This document shows positions 54,810 to 64,000 of a DNA stretch of 64,000 nt, one piece after another; position 1 is the stretch's first letter, and the number at the start of each line of letters is the position of its first letter. Origin of the DNA: Torymus aiolomorphi (Eukaryota; Arthropoda; Insecta; Hymenoptera; Torymidae); NCBI GenBank assembly GCA_036365515.1, contig CM070875.1:88430128-88494127 (forward strand). The letters run 5' to 3'. The notes beneath the pieces are model-generated. The model had not been told where the DNA came from. It saw only the letters and a list, made by a program, of their open reading frames with translations, and ran no database searches. Made by a program: the position numbers and the translations under genes.

Positions 54810-56745
54810 ATATCTGTAGAAAATGGAAAGGGTCTTTGGAATGAAAAGTCGAAAAAGTGCATGTGCATTTCCAACTAAGACCTCATCACCCTCGCTTAAA
54901 GTTTACCAGAATGTTAACACACAATCCAATACATGTTGAGGCATTGTATATTAAATTTTAGATCTTTTCAATCAGCCAGTGTAGGCGGAATAACTTTTTT
55001 TCTTGAACATTTCTTAAAAAGAGCATACAAATTGCAATATCTCCACACTTGCTAATTATTTAGATTTGAAACTTGATAAACAATACCTCAGCATGTGTTA
55101 CATAGTGTGTGTAAAGTTTGAAATATTTGTAGAGAATGGAAAGGGATCTTTGAAATGAAAAGTCGAAAAAGCGCGTGTGCATTTCCAATGTAGACCTCCT
55201 CACCCTCGCTTAAAGTGTGTGAGAATGTTTACACACAATCCAGTACATACTGAGGCATTGTATATTAGGTTTCAGATCTATTCAATCAGCCAGTTTGGAG
55301 GAAATTACTTTTCTTTCTTAAAAATTTCCTGAAAAAGCACAAAAATTGCAATATCTCCAGACTTGCTAACTATGTAGATCTGAAACTTGATAAACCGTCC
55401 CTCAGCATGTATGCCATTATGTATGGAAAGTTTAAGATACTTGTAGGGAATGGAACGGGATCTTTGGAACGAATTGTCGAAAAGCCGCATGCGCATTTGC
55501 GACAAAAACCTCCTCACACTTTCTCATAGTTTACCAGAATGTTCTCACACAATGCAATGCATGCTGAGGCATTGCATATTGAGTTTCAGATATACTCCAT
55601 CAGCCAGTTTGAAGGAAATGACTTTTCTTTCTTAAAAATTTCCTGAAAAAGCACAAAAATTGCAATATCTCCAGATTTGCTATTTATGTAGATCTGAAAC
55701 TTGATAAACTGTCCCTCAGCATATATTGCACGGTGTGTGTAAAGTTTAAGATATGTTGAGAGAATGGAAAGGGATCTTTGGACTGAAAAGTCGAAAAAGC
55801 GCAAGTGCATTTCCAACTAAGACCTCCTGACCATTGCTCAAAGCTTACCAGAATGTTAACACGCAATCCAATACATGTTAAGGCATTGTATATTAAATTT
55901 TAGATCTTTTCAATCAGCCAGTGTACGGGAAATAACTTTTTTCTTGAACATTTCTTAAAAAGAGCATACAAATTGCAATATCTCCACACTTGCTAATTAT
56001 TTAGATCTGAAAGTTGATAAACAATACCTCAGCATGTGTTACATAGTGTGTGTAAAGTTTGAAATATTTGTAGAGAATGGAAAGGGATCTTTGAAATGAA
56101 AAGTCGAAAAAGCGCGTGTGCATTTCCAATGTAGACCTCCTCACCCTCGCTTAAAGTGTGTGAGAATGTTTACACACAATCCAGTACATACTGAGGCATT
56201 GTATATTAGGTTTCAGATCTATTCAATCAGCCAGTTTGGAGGAAATTACTTTTCTTTCTTAAAAATTTCCTGAAAAAGCACAAAAATTGCAATATCTCCA
56301 GACTTACTAATTATGTAGATCTGAAACTTGATAAACTGTCCCTCAGCATGTATTCCATTATGTATGGAAAGTTTAAGATACTTGTAGGTAATGGAAAGGG
56401 ATCTTTGGAACGAAATGTCAAAAAGCCGCATGTGCATTTGCGACAAAAACCTCCTCACTCTTTCTCATAGTTTACCAGAATGTTCTCACACAATGCAATG
56501 CATGCTGAGGCACTGTATATTAAATTTAGATTTTTTCAATCAGCCAGTGTAGGGGAAATAACTTTTTTACTTGAACATTTCTTAAAAAGAGCATACAAAT
56601 TGCAATATCTCCTCACTTGCTAATTATTTAGATCTTAAACTTGATAAACAGTCCCTCAGCATGTATTACATAGTGTGTGTAAAGTTTGAAATATTTGTAG
56701 AGAATGGAAAGGGATCTTTGAAATGAAAAGTCGAAAAAGCGCATC
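54810..56745 (+). repeat. Higher-order satellite: 313-bp monomers in an ABC-ABC-A order
   Basis: The phrase GGAAAGGGATCTTTG (or a one-base variant) occurs at about 54827, 55138, 55450, 55766, 56079, 56393 and 56704, a spacing of 311-316 bp. Monomers three apart are more alike than neighbours: 55138 and 56079 share GCGTGTGCATTTCCAATGTA, 55450 and 56393 share GCATTTGCGACAAAAACCTC, and 54827 and 55766 share TGCATTTCCAACTAAGACCT. The repeat unit is thus a trimer of about 941 bp. Repeated small open frames on the minus strand are satellite sequence. Confidence 0.9.
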
Positions 56746-56963
56746 AAATCTATAGTTGGCCGTTGTTATTTATACGCCAGATTGCTAGATAGGTATACCT
56801 ATATATACGTAAAACCTAACCTTCAATTTTCTTTAGCCGAAGAATTGACGCTTGATTAAAGAAAAAAATAGGCAAGGATTGACGCTTGACTAAAGAAATA
56901 ATAGTCCCTTCCATCTCAGACTTTCAAAACAGTGATTTTTACACGTTTCTAAGTGGGTTATAG

Positions 56964-56997
56964 GTTATTTGTACGACAGATCTGTCGTACAAATAAC
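56964..56997. repeat. Perfect 34-bp palindrome
   Basis: GTTATTTGTACGACAGA is followed directly by its exact reverse complement TCTGTCGTACAAATAAC with no loop. It lies between the satellite and a CpG-rich block. It could be a cruciform-forming or protein-binding site; nothing more is shown. Confidence 0.9.
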
Positions 56998-57019
56998 AAC
57001 GCCGTAAAATAAATAAATT

Positions 57020-57440
57020 CTTGAATGACTTACTTCTCTGTCTTACGGCGGGGCCAAGTCCAAGCGGCACGGTCCGTTGGGTGTGCACGCACACGGTGCG
57101 GTACGGACGCTACGGTCTGCGAGGTGGGCGGCTGATGCGGCGCTCCAGGCTGCGCCGTCTGCGAGCGGTCCAGGCGGCAGGCACACCGATGACACGTCGA
57201 TTAGCAATGGATAGAGGAGGGCACAGGTGGCGAAGGTGGCGGCGGAGGTGGTGGCGGCAACACGGGACCGCCTCCCGGAGGGCCTAGGCCCAGGCATCGG
57301 CGATGGACTGATGGCTCAGCTGTGCTGCAGCCAGCAGCGCATGCGCGTACACACACGGGCAAGGCCGCGCCGCTGGCCGCTGCCGTCGCTGCCGTCGCTG
57401 CCGTCGCCGACTCGCGAATCTCGCGATGCTACATATTACC
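57020..57440. other. CpG-rich block inside the 9.5-kb element
   Basis: GC content rises sharply (GGTGTGCACGCACACGGTGC near 57079, GCTGCCGTCGCTGCCGTCGC near 57380). The short Arg-rich open frames on both strands (57021-57616) look like composition artefacts. A captured promoter or gene fragment is possible but unproven. Confidence 0.35.
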
Positions 57441-57479
57441 CATATGGTACAATAATCTATTTTTTTTTTTTTAATATTA

Positions 57480-57690
57480 TGCATAATCATGAGTGCATTG
57501 CCCTCCGTAATGACATTATGAATCATTCTGCAAAGTTTCACGTCGATATTTTAAGGCATCTGAGAATGGCATTTGAACGAAATTTTCGTTCAAATGCCAT
57601 TCTTAGACGCTTTTGAATATTGACTTGGCATTTTGCAGAATGATTAATAATGTAATTACGGAGGGCAATGCACTCATTATTTTTCATATA
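57480..57690. repeat. Hairpin, arms about 95 bp, loopless centre
   Basis: ATGAGTGCATTGCCCTCCGT near 57489 is answered by ACGGAGGGCAATGCACTCAT near 57658. The centre reads GAACGAAATTTTCGTTC. Arms have a few mismatches. It lies just inside the right end of the TTAA element. Confidence 0.9.
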
Positions 57691-57765
57691 TCGTTATATT
57701 TTTTTTTTTCTATTAAAAACAATATATTTTTTGCTCGGTCGGTAAAAATTGAGTTTGATACCCCC

Positions 57766-58640
57766 TTAACTATTTTCGATGTTGCTGATGTATCAAGACA
57801 TAAAATAAACATTTTCTTATTTTCAATATTAATTATATCTATTTCGCCCTTTTTTAAGTTTGTATTTATTTTTAAGTTTTTATTTTTGATTAATAAGTTA
57901 GTATTCTCGTCTAATGTTTGGTGTTCATGTGATATAAGATGCACAATGTTGTCGTTTCTAAATTGTATTGCGTTTTTTGAATATATTATGTTTTGTTGCG
58001 TTTGCGTCGTTGTGCCTTTGTTGTTTTTACTAGTTTTATCTTTTTTTTCCTGTTTTTGCATACCAGCTGTAGTTTTTCTTGATCTTCCCCCTTTTTGTTG
58101 AGTTTTTGACTGAACCTTATTCGTTTCGCTTGTTTTATCAGTTTCGTTTGGTGATCCTATATTGATATTTAATTCGTTTCTCTTTTGTGCTCTTGTAATT
58201 ACCCAAACTTCTATGGGATTTCGGGACAGTACGTCTGCGTTAGCATTTTGTTTCCCTGGTTTATACACGATATCGAAATCATAATCAGATAGTTTTAATC
58301 TCCATTTTTGTACTCTAGCGTTGTTGTCAGCTGTTTTTAACCACTATAAAGGTTTGCGATCCGTGCCGATTGTAAATTTGGTTCCGTATATGTAATTTTT
58401 AAATGTTTTTACTGCAAACATTATAGCTAATGCCTCTTTTTCATATGTATGATATTTAATTTCAGCTTTATGTAAGCTTCGTGATGCATAGGCAATTGCT
58501 GGGTCTTTACTTATTATTCCTTGTGATAAGATTGCACCTAAAGCAAAATTTGAAGCATCTGATGTGATAATAAATGGTTCCTCGAAACGTGGGTATGCTA
58601 GAACTGGTGCTGTACATAGTAAATATTTAATTTCATCAAA
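57766..58640 (-). pseudogene. Gypsy RNase H and connection to integrase, decayed
   Basis: Going down the minus strand from about 58640: FEEPFIITSDASNFALGAIL, KAEIKYHTYEKEALAIMFAV, a TDRKPL segment followed by a TAG near 58343, then WRLKLSDYDFDIVYKPGKQN and the end of RNase H (ADVLSRNPIEVWVI). A Lys/Thr/Gln-rich spacer of about 150 residues leads into the integrase. The spacer frame is cut at 57766 by the TTAA element; the track of residues beyond it (57684-57765) belongs to the inserted element, not to pol. Confidence 0.87.
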
Positions 58641-59754
58641 GGCTATTTGTTGATCTTTTTCTCAATGAAATTTTACGTCTTTTTCTAGTAATATATTTAG
58701 AGGTTTTGTTATTTTTGCATAGTTTTTTTATATGTCTTCTGTAGTAATTCGAAAGTCCTAAAAATTCTCTAATATTTCTAACGTTTTTAGGTATTGGAAA
58801 TTTAGTTACTGCTTCTATCTTTTTAGATCCGGTTTTATGCCATGTTCGCTTATAATATGTCCTAAATAACATACTTCTCTTTTTAGAAATTCGCATTTTT
58901 CCGGTTCTAATTTTAAATTAGCTTCCCTTAATTGTTGTGCAACTATATTGAATCTTTCATTAGTTTCGTCTATAGTCTCCCCAAAAATTATTATATCATC
59001 AAATTATTATACGCGGCGAATTTTTTAATCCGAAAGGCAATACGTGAAATTCAAAACGTCCTAATGGATCTATACTAAAGGCTGTTTTGTGTATGTCTTT
59101 TGATTTCATGGGAATTTGATAAAATCCTGATTTTAAATCTATGACATGATAAAACTTTGTTTTCCCCAATTGATCGAAAATTTCTGTAATATTTGGAAGT
59201 AAGTAAGGATCCGAGATTGTTTTCTCATTTAATTTCCGATAATCTATAACTAAACGCCATCGTTTTTGTCCGTTTACTAGCTGTTTTTTTTCTACAATCC
59301 ATGCTGGAGCGTTGAAAGTACTTTTTGAATTCCTTACCAGATTATTTTTTATTAATTTTTTAGTTTCTTCTACAGCCACTTCCTTTAGCTTATATGGTAA
59401 AGGAAATTGCTTTACGTATACCGGTTTATCATCGATTAAATTTATTTCATGTTGTTCTACGTTACATGATCCTAAACTGTCGCCCTCTAACCAGAATATG
59501 TCTTTATTTTTCATTACTAAATCATTAATAATTATTTTATTATTTTCAGATAAGTTTTCGTAACGGATTTTTTTGAGTAACTCTTTGTCGCGGTCTGATT
59601 TTTCATTTGAATCATTCTTTTCTATAAAATTTATTGATCCTAAGTTTAAAATTTCATTTTCATTTATCTGTAAATCATCCGTTATTTGAAAACCGTCAGG
59701 AAAATAATCTATTTCATAAGAGATAAAGTTATATTCTTTCTCGTTTCCATACAT
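58641..59754 (-). pseudogene. Gypsy reverse transcriptase with a deletion in the catalytic region
   Basis: The frame at 58999-59754 carries RT sequence: NAPAWIVEKKQLVNGQKRWR, LVIDYRKLNEKT, FYHVIDLKSGFYQIPM (first catalytic Asp), and LGRFEFHVLPFGLKNSP. It then jumps within a few bases into DDIIIFGETIDE (near 58985). The roughly 20-25 residues that normally lie between and lead to the YxDD box are deleted, with a frame change. After this come KKIEAVTKFPIPKNVRNIRE and FLGLSNYYRR, then another shift near 58740. The polymerase cannot be active. Confidence 0.9.
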
Positions 59755-60208
59755 TTTTTATATTCTTCTAAATCTGCTTCAATATTTTTATTTATTATTG
59801 TCAAAAATTGTAGTCTGTCGGTTTGATTTCCTCAAATCCATTGTTTCATCTTTATTTTCAAGAGCTATATTAATATTATTTATTAAAGATTTGATGTTAT
59901 TTATGTTATTCTGCAAAATTGTTTCATAATGTACGTCTGCTTTGTCCTTGGATAATATTTCGTCGAGCATTTTTCTCTGTAATTCTATTCCTCTTTATTA
60001 AGTTCAGGAATTTGATTTAAGATTTGTTTATATCTTCATAAAATGTTATTTCTGAAGTTATTTCTATCTCTTTTTTGTTAATTAATTCAGGTTCATAGGA
60101 TACAGAGCACGTCGCTTCTTCAGATTTCCCTGAATTTTTGTTTAACGTTAGTTTCTCCAGCTTTATTTCCTCTTCAAATTCTAATTTCGCTTGTTGTTCT
60201 ATTGGTAT
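59755..60208 (-). other. Decayed pol linker between protease and RT
   Basis: Short open pieces on the minus strand (for example 59788-59970, MLDEILSKDKADVHYET) lie in pol order but match no domain that I can name. Probably the frameshifted protease-RT linker. Confidence 0.45.
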
Positions 60209-60775
60209 TTATTCCATTTCCTCATTAAATGTTTGTCTTATTTTATTTCCCTGGGATTTATGGTTATTTGTAATTGTATCAAAAGAGCCTGTTTTTATCG
60301 TGTATCTTGGTTTCAATGCAATTTTACTGTTATTTAATTGTAAATAACCTTCATCTAGTCTTAACTTCTGTTCCGAGAGTATTCTAATACCTAGTATTCC
60401 ATCGTAAGGGAGAGAAAATTCTTCAGGTGCTACATGAAAATCAATAAACAAATCATTAATTAGCATTTTTACTACTCCCAATGTTTCTATGGCCTTATCT
60501 GTGATGCCTGATAGCTGAATTTTCTTATTTTCTAATATTATGTATGGTGGTATTTGATTTTTCTTAATAATGTTTAATTGGGCTCCGCTATCTACGAGTA
60601 GTTTGCATGATTTTGCGGTGTAAGGATTTTTTATTTCAATATACTGTAGTGCATTTTGTAATTTTAGAAAGTACATTGTAATTTTTGATGAAGTTAGTTT
60701 ATTATTTGCATTTGTTGTGATCATTTGAGTATCTAACAGATTTTCTTCTTCGTTCTTCTTGATTAACGTATCCAC
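60209..60775 (-). pseudogene. Gypsy aspartic protease
   Basis: A minus-strand ORF of 188 residues. The active site reads CKLLVDSGAQLNIIKK, an intact Asp-Ser-Gly motif, and the second hallmark is PYDGILGIRIL. It processes the gag-pol polyprotein inside the particle. It lies between the zinc-knuckle gag and the RT, separated from both by frame breaks, and is the best preserved enzyme domain of this element apart from the integrase core. Confidence 0.85.
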
Positions 60776-60923
60776 TTCAACGTCTTTTGTAGTTAATTTA
60801 TTTTCTTGATTTTCTAACTCTAAGATTTTGTAGTTTTATCTGTTAATGTAATTGTTTTGATGTTCGTTTTATCGTCGAGTGTTTCGTTTTGTTTTTTTCT
60901 GATCCACTCGCTCTCAGAAGAAT

Positions 60924-62529
60924 TTAAGCGTTTTCCGAATTTCGCTGTTCGTAGACATTTTGCTGTCTTCTATAGCATTGTTCAAGTGAGTGAGTAATAC
61001 TTTTGCAGAGGCTGCAGAATTTTTCTAATTTACCTTCTACTTGTTTCAATACCATAAAATTTTCGATCGTATGTCCTGCGATTCTACAAAATTCACAATA
61101 TAGTTTTTTTCCCTGTTGCGTGTTTATTTGTTCAAAATTCATGTTTCTTGGATGAAAATATTGTTGTTGCATTTTATTTGTGAATCCATTTGAATTGTTA
61201 TTGGTGTGATAATTATTTTTGTTTTCTGGATTATTATAATTTGATTTATTAATTGTATAATTATTATTTATTGGTAAATTAGTGTTTCTATTTGGGCAAT
61301 GCATTGCTGTATGTGTTGTTGCTTCACAAATTTGACAATTTATTCTATTTCCGAATGCTTGTTGTCTACTTTGCATATAGCCATAATTACCGCTGTTTGG
61401 CAATCCGAGGTTTCGTGACCTTCTATAGCACAGATTATGCACCATATCATTTTCCTTGTTACCTGACAGTATTTCATTACATGTCCGGGTTTATTGTACC
61501 TTTGACATACTGCCGACGGGCAGTTCTTCATTATGTGGCTAACGTTACCACAGAGTTCGCAACTATCATCGGTGTTAGCACTTTTTTCGCACGTATTTGG
61601 GTCATGGCCTTTTTTCTTGCATTTCCAGCATAATTCATATTTTTTTATAATCGGGCATTGTGTTACTATGTGTCCCATGTTTTGGCAGTATTGACAATGG
61701 TTTTCCTGCATCTCGTTTAATCTACATGTATCTATTGAATGTCCACTTAAGCTAAAATAATTGCAAATTAATTCTATTTTACCTTTTACTGTATTACAAG
61801 AGTATGATAAGTGGTCTTTATTTTTACAATATACGCATCCTGCATTTACGCAAAACATTGCTTCATGAAATTTATCGTTACAAATTTGACAATGAAATGT
61901 TCTAGCTTCCTTTTTTATATTTAATTTCTCAGTATTGAATAGTATATTTGCTTCATCTTCTCTTAGTAATTTTTGCTTTTCGAGTCTTAATTCTATCTCT
62001 ATTGCTTTTTTGATAGCGGCATGTGTACTATTCGGTTCGCCTAGTTCTACTCTTATGTCTTGTTTCAAACCGTTTTTAAAACTGTTTAATACATCATCTT
62101 CTAGTTTTAAATGTTAGTTTTAATTGCTCTGCCGTAACGCCGTCCTCTATTTTTTTTAGTTCTATGATATCTGTGCTTACTACTCGAATTTTATTTCCGT
62201 ATTCCAGTACTGATTCATTGGCTTTTGAACCATTCTCCGTAATTTACCATATAGTGTGTATAGGTCTTCTGTAAAAGGGTAAATAGTTCTTATAGCGGTT
62301 ATTAATTCTTCGATGTTCCCGATTGTCATTGTTTTTATTGCTTAAGTGTTTCCCCACGTAACTTCATTTTTAAAATTTGTACTAAATTTCGTTCGACAGT
62401 CGCGTTAACAATGTTTTTTGCTTCTTTAAGTTTGTCGATATATTCTTCTGCTGTTATATTTTTTCCGTCAAATGTCGGTACCAATCCCAATATTTCTTTC
62501 AGTGGTAATTTGAGTTGTTGATTTGCCAT
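60924..62529 (-). pseudogene. Gypsy gag with eleven zinc-knuckle motifs
   Basis: The capsid start (MANQQLKLPLKEILGL, then VPTFDGKNITAEEYIDKLKE) is at 62529. After breaks near 62335 and 62110, the frame 61340-62068 holds eight Cys/His motifs. Six are complete CX2CX4HX4C (for example CQICNDKFHEAMFC, CVYCKNKDHLSYSC, CQYCQNMGHIVTQC, CWKCKKKGHDPNTC, CELCGNVSHIMKNC, CIICAIEGHETSDC) and two have lost one Cys. A frameshift near 61390 leads to 60924-61445 with three more (CQICEATTHTAMHC and CSLCKSITHSLEQC complete). Retrotransposon gags normally have none to three; this is exceptional. Confidence 0.88.
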
Positions 62530-63226
62530 ATTTATTTCAGGTTCTATTATGGTTCTATTAATCTCCGATTCAACAGTATTGTTTGTTTGGTTTAATAGTT
62601 CTGTGTCTGTTTCTCTTCTTTCCTGTAGACATGTTCTAGCTAAAATAAGACTCTGTTCGTTTAGTATTCCATCTATGTCCGTGTAGTCTATTTCATCTAC
62701 TGATGTATCTACTGATTTATCAAAAAATGCAGAATCACGATTTAATAATTTTGGCGTAATATATTCTGTAGGTGACTCTAAATCCGATTTTGTGTGAGGT
62801 AAAAGTAAAGAATTTTTAGAGTGATTTTGTGTTAAATTGTCTTGATTTTCAAGTTATTTGTTGTCTGATTTTTTTTTATCTCCTACTCTTGAGGTTGATT
62901 GAATGTCAATACTCGGTATTTCTAGTATTGTTTTATTTTTTGAGTCTTGTGATACATTTGCGTATGTGTGTGGTGTAAGATCAATGAGGTCAATGTTTGA
63001 ACTTTGCGAATTTGTTAGGATTTCATTGTCAGATGTTTCTATTCCTTCGTTTAATGGTTTTATATTCCGTGCGCGTGGAGGCGATCGTAGTATTTTAGAA
63101 CTTCTTTGGAATATTTTACTTGATTCCCGATTTCTTTCACTTACTTTATGTTTTAAAATTAGATTTTCTGTAGTTTTACTTCTTGTTATTATTGAATTTT
63201 CTATATCCTTCTTATGTGACGTTACA
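62530..63226 (-). other. Open upstream extension of gag
   Basis: In the gag frame the minus strand stays open upstream of the Met at 62529 (EINRTIIEPEINMANQ) to a TAA near 62852. Past that stop it stays open in the same frame to about 63226 (ENSIITRSKTTENLILKHK, SERNRESSKIFQRSS). Its residue composition is protein-like, so gag may once have started further upstream. The plus-strand frame at 62903-63232 is its shadow. Confidence 0.45.
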
Positions 63227-63599
63227 TATTAATAATTTTTTTGTTATTATTTAATATTTATTTGTTTGTATTTGTTTCAGAATTGTGTTTAATTCATTTG
63301 CTTTGTAAATTGTTTTTGTAATTTATAATTTTACTGTTCTGTTTTTCTGTAAATTAATTTTATAATTCATATACATTTTCCTTGTTTTATTTATTTATTT
63401 GTTAATATGTTAGTAATCTGGACGAGCCGTACACGTTCATCTTCAGAAGTTTAAACGATCATGCTACAATGATCCTCGCAACTTCTTACTGCAAAACGAG
63501 AAGCTCGGAAGCAGTTAGTAGTGATATTTTTAGTAATTTTCAAATACTATTCTTTCCCTCTCATTTCAGTTTTATTTCTCGTATAAATCTAGTGAACTT
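63227..63599 (-). other. Retrotransposon leader region
   Basis: AT-rich non-coding DNA between the putative primer site and gag. Nothing else recognised. Confidence 0.4.
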
Positions 63600-63622
63600 A
63601 CGTTCGATTCGTACCGGAACCA
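63600..63622 (-). promoter_or_regulatory. Candidate primer binding site of the gypsy element
   Basis: The plus strand reads ACGTTCGATTCGTACCGGAA then CCA. This looks like a tRNA 3' end, with a T-loop-like TTCGATT flanked by pairing ACG/CGT, an acceptor strand and CCA. The minus strand therefore begins TGG, as primer binding sites do. It sits one base from the candidate LTR edge. The tRNA identity is not determined. Confidence 0.5.
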
Positions 63623-63623
63623 C

Positions 63624-64000
63624 TGTTAAGTCCGAAGATAAGGGAAAACAAATAATAATTGATTTAAATGTGAATTTATTAAATAAAAATACAATTAATT
63701 ACCAATACAATCGACTTGCTTCGAGTTAAATACAGATGTTGCGCTTTCACTTATAGACTCTTGTTCTTCAGTTGTTCTCTCGTTTAATTTGACATCTGTT
63801 TCGTGAATTAATTACAATAACTTATAAATTCTGCTTACTGGATGAGTAAGGCTTACGATTTTAATTGGCTCAATGTCGTAGAGTTATACGGAGCTCGCCA
63901 GGTTTCTTGTACACTGTTACTGATTTGCGTGTTGAGAGTCGCCGTATTTATAATACAAAATAATTAGGTTAACCCATTAAGTGGCAAACGTCCATGGTTG
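63624..64000 (-). repeat. Candidate 5' LTR of the gypsy element, partial (runs off the right edge)
   Basis: On the minus strand the LTR would end in GGACTTAACA at 63624. It contains a TATAAATA box near 63950 with a downstream start-like region, and AATAAA near 63685 as a polyadenylation signal. No second LTR copy is available in the window to confirm it, because the 3' end of the element is lost at the Pao insertion. Confidence 0.45.

Larger units (their letters stand above)
48309..57765. mobile_element. 9457-bp TTAA-flanked non-autonomous element made of satellites and palindromes
   Basis: The ends are inverted repeats: GGGGGTGTCAAACTCAATT at 48309 and AATTGAGTTTGATACCCCC ending at 57765 (one mismatch). 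Just inside lie GACCGACC and GGTCGGT. TTAA flanks both sides (48305-48308 and 57766-57769). Across the junction the gypsy pol frame is continuous once the block and one TTAA are removed. No transposase is encoded. The interior holds two minisatellite types, several palindromes, a 322-bp tandem and a 313-bp higher-order satellite. TTAA and the G-run ends suggest Kolobok-type (or piggyBac-type) mobilisation, perhaps by the class of enzyme encoded at 39652-41151. Confidence 0.87.

Noticed and set aside
55305..56458. Repeated 70-residue minus-strand ORFs
   Set aside because: They are equivalent positions of the 313-bp satellite monomer.
57021..57616. A gene in the CpG-rich block
   Set aside because: The Arg-rich short frames occur on both strands and match composition bias; no family recognised.
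62903..63232. A hydrophobic plus-strand protein of 109 residues
   Set aside because: It is the shadow of the minus-strand gag extension.
63880..63915. A primer binding site at a TGGCGAGCTCCG sequence on the minus strand
   Set aside because: The tRNA-like CCA end at 63600-63622, next to a TG...-type LTR edge, fits better.

Overview
The window reads as repeat-dense, AT-rich nuclear DNA of an arthropod, most likely an insect. The evidence is the mix of element families: Helitron Rep/helicase relics, a Pao-type and two Ty3/gypsy-type LTR retrotransposons (one with a truncated gene for a viral-type glycoprotein), a non-LTR retrotransposon with a TAAA-type tail, a tnp2-like transposase, a TTAA-flanked Kolobok/Mutator-like DNA transposon, an 8-bp-TSD hAT-type foldback element, and many satellites and palindromes. 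I recognise no conserved single-copy host gene. Nearly every coding region is a decayed or nested transposable element. Bacterial features such as operons and ribosome binding sites do not apply.

Layout. 1-750: 5' part of a retrotransposon gag (minus), running off the left edge. 760-3558: Helitron copy 1 (plus, helicase only). 3.5-5.8 kb: GC-rich terminal motifs and a 0.77-kb inverted-repeat element. 6.9-8 kb: possible spliced non-coding locus. 8.6-9.6 kb: 175-bp satellite. 10.1-13.7 kb: Helitron copy 2 (minus, Rep present, helicase partly deleted). 13.9-17.7 kb: low-complexity DNA and a CpG/GA-rich promoter-like block. 18.4-21.7 kb: gypsy pol (minus) abutting a tnp2-like transposase (21.7-22.8 kb). 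23.6-24.6 kb: hAT-type foldback element with exact TSD. 25.2-33.3 kb: a tnp2 relic, then a non-LTR reverse transcriptase split by a 5.6-kb block of palindromes and (GA)n. 33.7-36.1 kb: MITE-like hairpins and a 163-bp tandem array. 36.1-37.7 kb: two head-to-head copies of an arthropod TE ORF. 37.7-42.3 kb: candidate spliced exons whose intron holds a nearly intact TTAA-flanked transposon (38682-41813). 42.5-46.3 kb: a Pao element with LTR and a tRNA-Lys-type primer site. 46.3-64.0 kb: a gypsy element (minus) with a glycoprotein gene at its 3' end and an 11-zinc-knuckle gag at its 5' end.

The most striking structure is at 48309-57765. It is a 9457-bp, TTAA-flanked element with near-identical ends, inserted in the integrase region of the second gypsy element, and removing it restores an uninterrupted reading frame. 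It has no transposase. It is built from minisatellites, palindromes and a trimeric higher-order satellite. Insertion order can be read directly: gypsy first, then independently the Pao LTR into the glycoprotein gene and the 9.5-kb TTAA element into pol.
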